The notes below the pieces were generated by a model. That model did not search any database, was not told where the DNA came from, and saw nothing but the letters and a program-made list of their open reading frames with translations. DNA of 64,000 bases from Brevibacillus dissolubilis (GTDB lineage: Bacteria; Bacillota; Bacilli; Brevibacillales; Brevibacillaceae), in the NCBI RefSeq assembly GCF_006170445.1, contig NZ_VCNA01000001.1, positions 248,001 through 312,000 of the forward strand. The letters are read 5' to 3'. This document shows positions 9,501 through 17,072 of this stretch, piece after piece. Every line of letters begins with the position of its first letter. Position 1 is the first letter of the stretch. The position numbers and the translations under genes are program-made.

Positions 9501-12118
9501 CCCTTGTCAATAAACTACCCGACCCAGACGGCCTTAAGCTCGTTACCTACTTTACTCCGCAGGGAGATGTACTGTACAGTGAAGAAGTAACGAACAGCGG
9601 AACCCGTCCACTCGTCAAAAACAACTATTCTACCAGGTTCGATGGGCGTTTGCTTCTCTCTACACATCCCTATGGTTTGGAAAGCCGCGAAACCTTCTAT
9701 TTTTATTATTCTAACGGGGCTGTCAAATCAACGCGAAACGGTTTAGGTGAAATCGTAAATTATAATTATGCCAATACGGCATCTACATCCACTTCCTATC
9801 TACCACAAAAAGCTGAACTCGTTACCGGAACCAACGGTATAAAAGATTTGAAACTCTACAATCGATACGGCCACCTCCAGATCGCTGAAAGCGAAACAGG
9901 GGATCAAACTCAGAAGCTGCGGACTACTTTCCTCTATGACAACATGGGACAACTAACTTCCAAGCGTGTTGCCAACCGTGATGGTCAGTATCGCAACTGG
10001 TACTACAAATCTAATCTACGAGAAAAAACCGTTTATCTAAAAGATCCTGAACAAAATGAATACACCTATGATTACGATCCTCTGGGCAATCTGGTCAACA
10101 TTTATGAAGACGGAACGCTGACCAGTCAATCCAGCTACAATGCGTTGTCATTGAAATTGACTGAGCAGGCAGGAGCGAGTCAACCAGTAGAGCGATTTAG
10201 CTATACAGTAACCGGAGATTTGTCCAGCTACACCGATAAAAAAGGGAATGTGCATAGCTACGCATATACGCCTTTTTATGAAGAACAATCGATGACCGTC
10301 AGTGATGCCAGCGGAACAAAGTTGTATACCACTACGAACGAATATGATCCACTAACGCGTCAGTTGAAAAAACATACGAACACAGATGGAAACACCGTCG
10401 AGTACACCTATGATCCGTACAAACGTATGAAGAGTCTAACCACATTCGGCCGTACGTACCAGATGCAGTTTAATGACGTGGACGACCTAATGGACTCCTT
10501 AGTCTATCCAAACGGTCCGACTGTCAGCTACACGTATGACAACTTGGAGCGCCTTTCGACGGTTACAAGCAGTTTAATGGGGACAGTATCATATAGTTAT
10601 TCGAAAGATACCACAGGCGAAACCCATACAGTCTCATACCCCAACATGTACAGCGAGGAAATTCGTCTTAATTCATTTGGAGAGACGACCAATCTTCAAC
10701 ACAAGCAAAACGGCACAGCCAACTGGACAGAGAGTCAAACGTTCGATGGGTTCGGTAACATCAGCACAATCAACCGCAACGGCAGCACACACAGTTTTAC
10801 TTATGACAATGTCGATCGTCTCAAAACAGAGTCTTTGCCGACTGGAGAGAGAACGTACACCTATGACGGGCGCGGAAACCGTGAAACGCTAATCGACCCG
10901 AATCCAGCACTGTTGAGCAACGCCGACTACACCTATGACGCGCTTAACCGTTTGAAAACAAGCAATGTAAATGGTGTGTCCAGCTCATACAATTATTATC
11001 CGGATGGTCTGCGTGCTGTAAAAACCGCCAATGGACAAACGTCCAAATACGTTTATCTAAATGGCCGAGTCATCGAAGAACTGGATCAAAACAATACCGT
11101 AAAAGCCCGCAATATCTGGGGCAGTGAGTTGATCTACCGCGAGACATACTCCAACGGCAGCAAAGACAAAGGCGGCTTCTATCTTCACAACAGCCACGGC
11201 GATGTGACCAAAATCGTCGATGCCACTGGTCAGACTCTCAACACCTACGATTATGATGTGTGGGGGACGATCACGGCACAGACGGAGAATATGTCCAATC
11301 CGTTTACCTTTACCGGTGAGATGTACGATAAAGAAACCGGGTTTTACTACCTACGGGCACGGTATTATGATCCGAGTGTGGGACGGTTTATTACGGAGGA
11401 TACGTATAAGGGGCAAGTGGATAATCCGCTTTCTTTAAACCGATACACATATGTGCATAATAACCCGTTGAGGTTTATAGACCCTACAGGGCATTGGAGC
11501 ACAGACATTACGTTGAACTGGATGATTAACGAGCAAAAAATGGGTTATGCAAATGCTAAAACTGATAGCCAGAGAGCCACATATGCTAAACAAGCAGAAG
11601 ACTATCGAAAGGCTCTAAGAGCACAAGGATATTCTGAAGCCGCTATTATGCAAAGTTCAGATAATATGATTCCAAATGCAGTTGTAAATGAAATTGCTTG
11701 GAGTCAAACTGCAAACTGGATAGAAAATGACCCTTATGGTGTTGGTGTATTAGTATTTGCCTATGAAAATGCTCCAACTAAACGTGCATCTAAAGTAGCA
11801 AATGGAACAAAAAAATTACTATTTGATGTTGACTTACAATACTTCTCTGGCAAAGCTAGTAATTATGTACCTAATACCTCCAGATGGCATCCTGCGAATA
11901 AAGATATGTGGGAGTGGATGAGTGAACACAAATATACTCCTAAGATGGGGAAGGGTACTGATATTGGAAAGATTTACGTTTATAATGGTAAAACAGCTAT
12001 AGGAGAAATTCATATTGGGCAGTTAGATAATAGAAATAGGGTTTTACAAGCACATTATCAACCTTATAAAAACGATGGAACTACTGATGAGAACTACCAT
12101 TTATGGTTTAATGATTAG
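6551..12118 (+). CDS. exported Rhs/YD-repeat polymorphic toxin
   Basis: The 1855-residue protein starts with a signal peptide (about 1-27). After a charged N-terminal region (to ~215) come many YD repeats (for example YTYDPYKRMKSLTTFGRTY near 1290), which fold in this family into a hollow shell that encloses the toxin. The Rhs core signature (GFYYLRARYYDPSVGRF, ending PLRFIDPTGHW) lies at about 1595-1647. Everything after it (1648-1855, 209 residues) is the variable tip. It is AT-richer than the shell and holds the junction-like motif DVDLQYFSGK, often seen just before toxin domains in Firmicutes. The terminal domain (WHPANKDMWEWMSEHKYTP to HYQPYKNDG) has conserved-looking His/Trp/Asp residues, but I do not recognise the toxin class. 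A putative immunity gene starts 8 bp downstream. A secreted anti-competitor toxin is the likely role. Confidence 0.9.
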   Translation: MKRWKALKLALSFSLLLPGFTSGIAYGADEAEHDGRAPIKIPTVSNPKDQVHSTAEWVIKEEIEKQTAEINDKGKKDGKDNWKDDEKGNPNEIPIYTDEEILALKWGTLTPETVVKLYHEFDRETLLIAAHFYPNLRDFLSRKEKTALAKKNDKPILQELKKLSKEQKALLDKYTPAVEQINKQWEDGTFAADAIASPELTGDIKFSEKQMKHVYQRPNTQNPVDDFYRSANVVETDLALQGKHGMDLVIQRQYNSLDSKTRIPTVEYDADTDDWDNQKDSELFFNEFLPFARGWTFNIPTFTYTDTFAFEVAEFFDGDKVRYYLEEDEIDRYTITLDDGTTLIYENGTFLNHPYEGIDFDVNVSGKSFELRLNGMEYDFYKSSDSDSLTVHKTNAYGDTIKYRMYKDDTEDNVVEIEDTYGRFVVMERDSGGGITNLKLYKNETDKNNEENEIKELDYNIEYSNSSDPDNSSYSKLLSVEEGDGTTDSLVAEYTYDTRNAEFNLISNYVFDEDDDNFDFESDDYLDEDYENRSKTLNYLLLTDVNYPVSGLKMKYYYSTYDSDPTNPSSRGVVRLYQDDNILSYISYHPVSYVDFIYTPYGEEEGPQFFKEYSMYDLESEYTWEIWKKPRTWSFHRLKNADDRHGDIISTIEYPSHGYSVESTYQTDEFGNHLLRRKQTEIFSAKPTLTATDGSTTYSFQPIEAVSYAYEPSFNEEGHEVHGSLKPIYEFHFIPNQVDAAVNKFLMNPKLNEDGTLKTDTTTKSKLSQYANITTYDYNNYGDINTITDPYGVKTDYDYRYYDLWEADNVFRPVNRITTTSADGSLETETEIFFDDNMLADKETTTYTFPTNSGTQVDTITREYDYNSDLEVSQIRETSISGKPGLSSPTSVVEFSSYDNYGHATTKVIKNVKLGGTTQDLITKFDYVNGLDLLDNQTFPDGSFVDYDYDELNRVTSEEFVNGTNRKEKVYTYADSQRKVTVETLVNKLPDPDGLKLVTYFTPQGDVLYSEEVTNSGTRPLVKNNYSTRFDGRLLLSTHPYGLESRETFYFYYSNGAVKSTRNGLGEIVNYNYANTASTSTSYLPQKAELVTGTNGIKDLKLYNRYGHLQIAESETGDQTQKLRTTFLYDNMGQLTSKRVANRDGQYRNWYYKSNLREKTVYLKDPEQNEYTYDYDPLGNLVNIYEDGTLTSQSSYNALSLKLTEQAGASQPVERFSYTVTGDLSSYTDKKGNVHSYAYTPFYEEQSMTVSDASGTKLYTTTNEYDPLTRQLKKHTNTDGNTVEYTYDPYKRMKSLTTFGRTYQMQFNDVDDLMDSLVYPNGPTVSYTYDNLERLSTVTSSLMGTVSYSYSKDTTGETHTVSYPNMYSEEIRLNSFGETTNLQHKQNGTANWTESQTFDGFGNISTINRNGSTHSFTYDNVDRLKTESLPTGERTYTYDGRGNRETLIDPNPALLSNADYTYDALNRLKTSNVNGVSSSYNYYPDGLRAVKTANGQTSKYVYLNGRVIEELDQNNTVKARNIWGSELIYRETYSNGSKDKGGFYLHNSHGDVTKIVDATGQTLNTYDYDVWGTITAQTENMSNPFTFTGEMYDKETGFYYLRARYYDPSVGRFITEDTYKGQVDNPLSLNRYTYVHNNPLRFIDPTGHWSTDITLNWMINEQKMGYANAKTDSQRATYAKQAEDYRKALRAQGYSEAAIMQSSDNMIPNAVVNEIAWSQTANWIENDPYGVGVLVFAYENAPTKRASKVANGTKKLLFDVDLQYFSGKASNYVPNTSRWHPANKDMWEWMSEHKYTPKMGKGTDIGKIYVYNGKTAIGEIHIGQLDNRNRVLQAHYQPYKNDGTTDENYHLWFND
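11396..11474 (+). repeat. Rhs core-tip repeat, copy 1 (in the full gene)
   Basis: These 79 bp encode EDTYKGQVDNPLSLNRYTYV and the following residues. They align without gaps to 12763-12841 at roughly five-sixths identity. Such repeats are the normal recombination points for exchanging Rhs tips. Confidence 0.85.
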
Positions 12119-12126
12119 GGGGTACC

Positions 12127-12672
12127 ATGGAAGGTAAGAGAAATACAGTTTATTATTTAGAGGGTTTCGAGAAAAGTGATTTATTAGAACAGGCTCGTCT
12201 ACTGGGGTGTTTTCTGGACAGAGAGGATATCCTCTTATTTAGTTATTATCATGTTGAAGAAAATGCTCAAACTCTTGAGATTTTAAAAAAATTATCCTCT
12301 TTTTTAGAAGAGAGTGATGATGTTTATGAAGATGATAAAGAAACTACAGAATTTATAAGTTCAAGAACAGTAGTAGAAAATACGGAATGGTTATTACCTA
12401 GAGAACCTTTTCGAAAGGTAACCAAAGTTATCTGGTTTCGACCAAAAGATATAAGCGAGGTTGTACAATCTATTAAAATTAACCAAAACTTTATTTGTGT
12501 AGTATTGAACCAGAAAGACGACTTTTCTAAACACTCTTTTGTCCTATCACCTGTAGATAGTGATAATGGAGTTGAGTTAGAGATAATAGAAAAGGTAAGT
12601 GGCAAATTCAAAGAACTAGTTCTTCCTAAACTTCAGAAGGTAATAGAACATTTAAGTTACAAACAAGAGTAG
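12127..12672 (+). CDS. putative immunity protein for the Rhs C-terminal toxin
   Basis: This 181-residue acidic protein has no signal peptide or membrane segment and a low-GC composition like the adjacent toxin tip. It follows the Rhs stop codon by 8 bp (gggggtacc before the ATG) and is followed directly by a terminator. Position, size and acidity are typical of cognate immunity proteins of polymorphic toxins. Visible features are alternating helical and strand-like stretches and an acidic run (EESDDVYEDDKETTEF). I do not recognise a named immunity family, so the assignment rests on context. Confidence 0.6.
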   Translation: MEGKRNTVYYLEGFEKSDLLEQARLLGCFLDREDILLFSYYHVEENAQTLEILKKLSSFLEESDDVYEDDKETTEFISSRTVVENTEWLLPREPFRKVTKVIWFRPKDISEVVQSIKINQNFICVVLNQKDDFSKHSFVLSPVDSDNGVELEIIEKVSGKFKELVLPKLQKVIEHLSYKQE

Positions 12673-12690
12673 TTTGACTTTCTATGCTAT

Positions 12691-12728
12691 CCCCATTCGA
12701 GCCTAAAACTCGTCTGGGGTTTCTTTTT
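12691..12728 (+). terminator. terminator of the Rhs-immunity operon
   Basis: The arms ccccattcgag and ctcgtctgggg pair with a 2x2 internal loop and are followed by ttctttttg. Confidence 0.75.
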
Positions 12729-13008
12729 GACCTTACCTTTTACTAGAGCCAGTTTTATCATTGAGGATACGTATAAAGGGCAAGTGGATAATCCGTTGAG
12801 TTTGAATCGGTATACGTATACGCATAATAATCCGTTGAGGTACCATGACCAAGATGGTCATAGAGTAAGGGGTATTGATTTTTCGTGGGCGTTTTACACT
12901 TACCAATACGGTATTCATGATGGAACATATATAGATGAGTGGCAAGATGGCGATATTACTGACGCAGAATTTTTGAAAGGGGTACGTGAATCGGCTACAA
13001 TTTCCTAG
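12727..13008 (+). pseudogene. orphan Rhs tip (displaced core plus alternative C-terminus)
   Basis: The open frame encodes EDTYKGQVDNPLSLNRYTYT and HNNPLRYHDQDGH, the last part of the Rhs core, followed by a different ~50-residue tip (RVRGIDFSWAFYTYQYG...). There is no shell, signal peptide or believable start; the TTG at 12727 is inside the preceding terminator's T tract. Homology to the full gene begins near 12750. This is the usual appearance of an orphan rhs-CT module, displaced when a new toxin tip was inserted and kept as a reservoir for recombination. The tip is short and probably already truncated. A terminator follows at 13133-13165. Confidence 0.75.
12763..12841 (+). repeat. Rhs core-tip repeat, copy 2 (orphan)
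   Basis: Ungapped 79-bp partner of 11396-11474. About 13 substitutions are mostly at synonymous positions, so the amino acid sequence is nearly unchanged. Confidence 0.85.
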
Positions 13009-13104
13009 ACAGAAATTTTAAGGTCAAGTAGACTACAACTAACTTACTCAAGGAATATGCTGCTAAAAAGCTTGATAGATCAATGTCTATAATGAACGGT
13101 ACAG

Positions 13105-13716
13105 TCACAAAAGTATCAGTGTCAGTGCGAAGAGGGAACGGTAAATCAAACCGTCTCCCTTTTTTGTTGCGCTGGTTCTCCCTGAGTAATGATAAATCAA
13201 CGGGATCACCATGGGGTGGAGAGGGATGAGATGTTCTTTTTTCCCTTTTCCCATGACACGTACAGTTTGCCCTTCGATATCGATTTGATCCCAATTCAGA
13301 TCAATACACTCCTGCCGGCGCATTCCGGTGGTGGCCAAGAGCTTGAAAATCAGGTGATTACGGACGGCGTATTTGGATTGATCACTTTCCAGATAACGGA
13401 ACAACTTCTGTAACTCCAACAACTTCATATACACCGGCACTTTTTTGTCCGCTTTGGGCGCCTGGATACCGGCCATGAAGTCAGTGTCGATCCATTTTTC
13501 TTTTAAACAAAACTGGCTGAGCGATTTCAGACACGAGATCCGGCGCTGCAAGGTTTTTGGTTTAATGGACTGATTGATCACCTGATCCTGAATAAAGCGT
13601 CTGGATGTAGTCACTTCAGCCGGATTTTTTCGGGCTTGTACCTTTTCATTATTCAAATCATGCAGAACCATACGCAACGTCCTCCAAATTTCTTCGTTTA
13701 TGGGACGCAACCGCAT
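13105..13716 (-). pseudogene. tyrosine recombinase, N-terminal part only
   Basis: The open frame has 203 residues. It contains the N-terminal SAM-like core-binding domain (about 1-95; KTLQRRISCLKSLSQF) and the first half of the catalytic domain: the arginine I box (ATTGMRRQECIDLNW) and the lysine strand (VMGKGKKEHLIPLHP). Homology stops near IPLIYHY (about 13190). The HxxR, LGH and Tyr boxes are absent and the last ~25 residues run through a terminator of the opposite strand, so the protein is truncated and inactive. The missing part corresponds closely to the plus-strand fragment at 1-289. The start codon lies in a 21-bp-spaced repeat array with no ribosome binding site. Confidence 0.85.
13133..13165 (+). 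terminator. terminator downstream of the orphan Rhs tip
   Basis: agggaacggt and accgtctccct form a stem with a one-base bulge, followed by six Ts. It lies inside the apparent 3' end of the opposite-strand integrase ORF, which supports the view that this end of the integrase is not genuine. Confidence 0.65.
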
Positions 13717-13896
13717 ATTACGGGACGTAACCGGAAGTTATCCGGACGTACCCGAGACTTATCAGGACGGCCTCGATGATTATCAGGACGTTGCGATGTG
13801 AAACTTCCTGATAATGAATCTTATCGGAACATGAACCCGCGAGTTATTGGTATTCCTGGTGTTTTCATAAGTTAACATAATATATATTATCGGACT
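13698..13896. repeat. array of ~21-bp-spaced direct repeats at the recombinase start
   Basis: The core GGACG (consensus TTATCaGGACGt) occurs at 13703, 13723, 13744, 13765 and 13786, that is at 20, 21, 21 and 21 bp spacing, two helical turns. An inverted copy (TTCCTGATAA) is at 13805-13814, and further degenerate copies lie at 13821-13830 and 13887-13896. The array begins within the first codons of the integrase fragment and extends upstream. Regular helical spacing beside a tyrosine recombinase gene suggests recombinase or excisionase binding sites (an element end or att region). The binding protein is not known. Confidence 0.65.
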
Positions 13897-14422
13897 CAAA
13901 GTAATTATTTGATCCAAGAACCCTTTCCAATGAACAACTACATAAATTGGGGAAAAACCAATAAAAATAACCTGAAAATGCAAAAAAGAAAGCCGTTTTT
14001 ACCTGCTTTCCCTTTGTTAACCGTATCATCAGTCATAATAGCAATAAAATCTTTGAAATCTCATGGATGTTCTGCATAAAACCTAATTAGTACCGCAAAA
14101 AACGATTATCCTAAATGCTATCAAGCATACTCGAAAAATCATGGGCAATTATCCGATCAGCTCAGTACTAATCATTTATCAGTTTTCCACGTAACCTCAG
14201 CCGTGTGAAAGTCTATAAATCAATTGTATCTTCTGATAACTTCTAATTACGTCCTTTTTTCGTCTATGAAAATTGTGCGAACACCATTAGTATGCTCTCA
14301 ATCTTCTGCTTTATCCTACACCGTTATCTATGTAAAATTTTACTAAATCCATCTCTCGGCACCTCCTTCTTACCCACTCATACTCAACTAACATTCATTT
14401 GCAACCGCGATTCGTTTAACAA
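13897..14422. other. AT-rich gene-free segment
   Basis: No reading frame with coding character, no hairpin followed by a T run and no RNA gene were recognised here. A few loose TTATC-containing relatives of the adjacent repeat (for example near 14148 and 14168) are too degenerate to call. Confidence 0.5.
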
Positions 14423-14466
14423 AAAAAACAGCCCACGACATCTCATCCTTCGAGACATCATGGGCT
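14423..14466 (-). terminator. terminator of the DHA2 transporter gene
   Basis: The stem between 14431-14444 and 14452-14465 (gcccac...tctc with gaga...tgggc, some G-U pairs on the minus strand) is followed on the minus strand by eight Ts. Confidence 0.8.
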
Positions 14467-14501
14467 TCCTTAATATGCAGATACAACATGCAGATACATC
14501 G

Positions 14502-16163
14502 TCATTCCGTTTCGGTCTTCACTTTCGGCGTCATCCCAGACAGCTGAATCCGCCCGATAAAGAACGTCAGCAGCGCACCAAGTGCAACGAAAATCAATCC
14601 ATACAGGAACACATGCTGCAGCGAATCGACCAGCGTCGTTTTCAATATCGGTACGATCATCTCTTGGATCGGCAACGGAATCTGGGCCAGAGTGTCAGGG
14701 CTAAGCAGCATAGAGTAAAGACCTTGCGGTGATTCTTGGATCATCGCTTCGAACTTCTCCACCATGCCGTGTGCTTCGAGCGGCAGTTGTTCCAAGGTCG
14801 GAACCAGCTGCTCGGTGAGTGATGCTGAGGAACGGTGGTTCATGACCGCTCCGAGGATGGTCATCCCGAACGTCCCTCCGATTTGACGGAAAAACTGGCT
14901 GGAGGACGTCACCACGCCGAGCTGTGATTTCGGGAAGCTTTCCTGCAAGGCCAGGGTGATAACCGGATTGACGAGACCCATACCAAGACCAAGCACCGCC
15001 ATGTAGGTCATTGCGACGAACATCTCTGTGTCCATATTCATGGTGTGCAGGAGCCAGAAGGCGATTCCGACCAGAATCATACCGATGGTGATCTGTGTGC
15101 GTACCCCGATGCGGCGAACCAGCATACCGCCGAGGATACTTGCGGCAAGCATCGAGAGCATCATCGGCATCATCATGGTTCCGGATTGGGAAGGACTCAT
15201 CCCGATGATCCCCTGCATGAACAGCGGTACGAACATGATCGCACCGAACATCCCGACAGACATCAGGAAACCGATACCGTTGAGGACGGAGAAGGTTTTG
15301 TTTTGGAACAGGTGCATCGGAAGAATCGGCTCTTCCGCCTTTCTTTCGATCTGGATAAAGCTTACAAGAAAGACCAGTGCAACGAGGAAAAGCGTAATGA
15401 TCTGCCAAGAGCCCCATGCGTATTCACTGCCGGCAAAGGTAAGTCCGAGCAGCAGGCTGACGACACCGGCGATCATGGTGAACATGCCCCAGATATCGAA
15501 CTTGATCGGGCCTTCTGTACGTACATTTTTCAGACCGATACTGATGAGAATCGTCGCGAGGATACCGACTGGCAGGTTGATATAGAATACCCAACGCCAG
15601 TTGAGGGTATCGACGATCCATCCTCCAATTTGCGGGCCGATGATCGACGCCATCCCGAAGATCCCGCCGAACACCCCTTGCCACTTGGCGCGCTGTGCAC
15701 CGGTGAAGATGTCACCGATGATAATCATCGCCATCGGCATCATGACCCCTCCGCCGATCCCTTGAATTGCACGGAAAATGATCAGCTGGGTCATCGAGTT
15801 GGCCATCCCGCTCAGTACGGAACCGATCATGAAGATGACCAGACCCGTCACATACACCGATTTGCGCCCGATCATGTCGGCAAGCTTACCGGCAATCGGC
15901 ACAACCGATGTAGAAGACAGCATGTAAGCCGTGGTCAGCCAGGTCATGACGCCCAAGCCGCCCAGCTCCCCGACGATCCGTGGCATGGCTGTACCGACAA
16001 TCGTCCCTTCCAGTGCGGAGAAGAGCATCGCCACCAAAAGACCAATGATCAGGATGCTATGGCCCTCTTTTTTCTCGTCGTTGGTCTCTGTGAGGCCTTC
16101 CTGAGCTGCTTCTTCTGTTGACAGTGGAACGCTCCATTTGCTCTTTTCTTTTTCTTTAATCAT
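14502..16163 (-). CDS. DHA2-family MFS drug:H+ antiporter (14 transmembrane segments)
   Basis: The 553-residue integral membrane protein is of the EmrB/QacA/LmrB type. Motif A is visible as KLADMIGRKSVYVTG after the second membrane segment. The DHA2-typical DTLNWRWVFYINLPVG follows motif C, and about 14 hydrophobic segments can be counted. A longer GTG start at 16175 is possible, but the ATG at 16163 has gaggtgag at the right distance, so I use it. It likely exports toxic compounds or antibiotics by proton antiport. A short MarR-like ORF and an AT-rich palindrome lie upstream, the usual place for the repressor and operator of such pumps. The gene is followed by its own terminator. Confidence 0.9.
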   Translation of the reverse strand: MIKEKEKSKWSVPLSTEEAAQEGLTETNDEKKEGHSILIIGLLVAMLFSALEGTIVGTAMPRIVGELGGLGVMTWLTTAYMLSSTSVVPIAGKLADMIGRKSVYVTGLVIFMIGSVLSGMANSMTQLIIFRAIQGIGGGVMMPMAMIIIGDIFTGAQRAKWQGVFGGIFGMASIIGPQIGGWIVDTLNWRWVFYINLPVGILATILISIGLKNVRTEGPIKFDIWGMFTMIAGVVSLLLGLTFAGSEYAWGSWQIITLFLVALVFLVSFIQIERKAEEPILPMHLFQNKTFSVLNGIGFLMSVGMFGAIMFVPLFMQGIIGMSPSQSGTMMMPMMLSMLAASILGGMLVRRIGVRTQITIGMILVGIAFWLLHTMNMDTEMFVAMTYMAVLGLGMGLVNPVITLALQESFPKSQLGVVTSSSQFFRQIGGTFGMTILGAVMNHRSSASLTEQLVPTLEQLPLEAHGMVEKFEAMIQESPQGLYSMLLSPDTLAQIPLPIQEMIVPILKTTLVDSLQHVFLYGLIFVALGALLTFFIGRIQLSGMTPKVKTETE

Positions 16164-16206
16164 GTGTTGTCTCACCTCATGTCTTCCTATTGTTTTATTG
16201 CTTGGC

Positions 16207-16320
16207 CTAAGCGATTCGGGCCATTTTTTCGTAGTTGTGCCTCAGGGTGTCAATCTCTTCTGCTTCTAGGTGTTGCAGATACTTGGTAATGATTTGCTTA
16301 TGGTTCGTGATGGACACCAT
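16207..16320 (-). pseudogene. short MarR-like C-terminal remnant upstream of the exporter
   Basis: The 37-codon frame reads QIITKYLQHLEAEEIDTLRH and ends NYEKMARIA, which resembles the last helix of MarR-family repressors (dimerisation helix). No winged-helix part is present and no ribosome binding site precedes the ATG. It lies 43 bp ahead of the exporter start in the same direction. It could be the decayed repressor of the pump or a small leader ORF; I favour a remnant, with modest certainty. Confidence 0.4.
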
Positions 16321-16321
16321 A

Positions 16322-16337
16322 TATTTAATATTAAATA
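16322..16337. promoter_or_regulatory. perfect 16-bp AT palindrome, candidate operator
   Basis: TATTTAATATTAAATA is self-complementary over all 16 bases and lies in the AT-rich segment upstream of the exporter gene. MarR-type repressors often bind such dyads. A chance palindrome in AT-rich DNA is possible. Confidence 0.4.
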
Positions 16338-16464
16338 ATTTTATTGTTAAAATACTTACCTGATCAACTATATGCTACCCCTAAAAAATTATCAAGCCTA
16401 AATCCCGCCTCCCTTGGGTATCAAAATATGGAACATGTCCTTATTGCTGCATAGGCCGTATATA

Positions 16465-16505
16465 CAAAAAAACCTCGTCTCCGCAGTTGGAAACGAGGTT
16501 TTTTA
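16465..16505. terminator. bidirectional terminator after the DUF2269 gene
   Basis: AACCTCGT and ACGAGGTT arms lie at about 16471-16500, with an A run before and a T run after. It serves the minus-strand gene ending at 16604. Confidence 0.85.
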
Positions 16506-16603
16506 ACGTTTGAAACAGACCAAGTTTGAAACAGACAAAGCTACAGATAAAACAGGTACAAAGAAAGCTACAGAGCTACAAAGTAAACCAACTCAGCCAC
16601 TCC

Positions 16604-17041
16604 CTACCACAATGTCGGCCTGACGACCATAAACCACAGCATGATCAAAAGCAGCACGATGTAGATCCATACCGAACGGTTCAGCTTCTGTACCAATTCC
16701 GCCCGGTCGTGACCGTCTTGATCAAACTTCCGGATCGTCGGGGAAAAAGCACGAGCCAAAAACAGCAAGGAGCTGATCAGAACGATGATCGTCATCACGA
16801 TCCAAGACGTTCCCCACGTCCACGGGCCGAAGACGACGAGCAGGATACCTGATACCGTCAGCACATGACCCGCATGCTTGGCCAACTGATTGGAAAACCG
16901 GAACGCATCCAGATAGGCCTGCTCAACGAGACCTTCGGCGGTACGGAGCTTTCGGATGATCGGTAACAGGATAAAAAACGGGCCAATCGATAAGATTGCA
17001 CTCAGAATATGTACGTATAAAAGGATTCTGTATAACGTCAT
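16604..17041 (-). CDS. DUF2269-type integral membrane protein
   Basis: The 145-residue protein has four hydrophobic segments (about 3-25, 57-75, 78-97 and 122-142) and conserved-looking early residues (YVHILSAILSIGPFFILLP) typical of the DUF2269 family of small bacterial membrane proteins. Biochemical function is unknown. It ends before a strong bidirectional terminator and starts 31 bp downstream of the ASCH gene stop on the same strand, so the two may be cotranscribed. Confidence 0.7.
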   Translation of the reverse strand: MTLYRILLYVHILSAILSIGPFFILLPIIRKLRTAEGLVEQAYLDAFRFSNQLAKHAGHVLTVSGILLVVFGPWTWGTSWIVMTIIVLISSLLFLARAFSPTIRKFDQDGHDRAELVQKLNRSVWIYIVLLLIMLWFMVVRPTLW

Positions 17042-17072
17042 TTCAACTTTTCAACCATCTGACTCCTATTGG

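Noticed and set aside
13009-13110. Continuation of the orphan Rhs tip in other frames
   Set aside because: A frame containing EYAAKKLDRSMS can be read but has no start, no homology I recognise and requires an unseen frameshift.
13105-13190. Last ~25 residues of the minus-strand integrase frame as genuine C-terminus
   Set aside because: They replace the HxxR and Tyr boxes, match nothing in the family and overlap a plus-strand terminator, so they are read-through of unrelated DNA.
15045-16121. 358-codon plus-strand open frame over the DHA2 exporter
   Set aside because: It is extremely His/Asp/Arg-rich and antisense to a membrane protein whose codons generate exactly this composition; not a gene.
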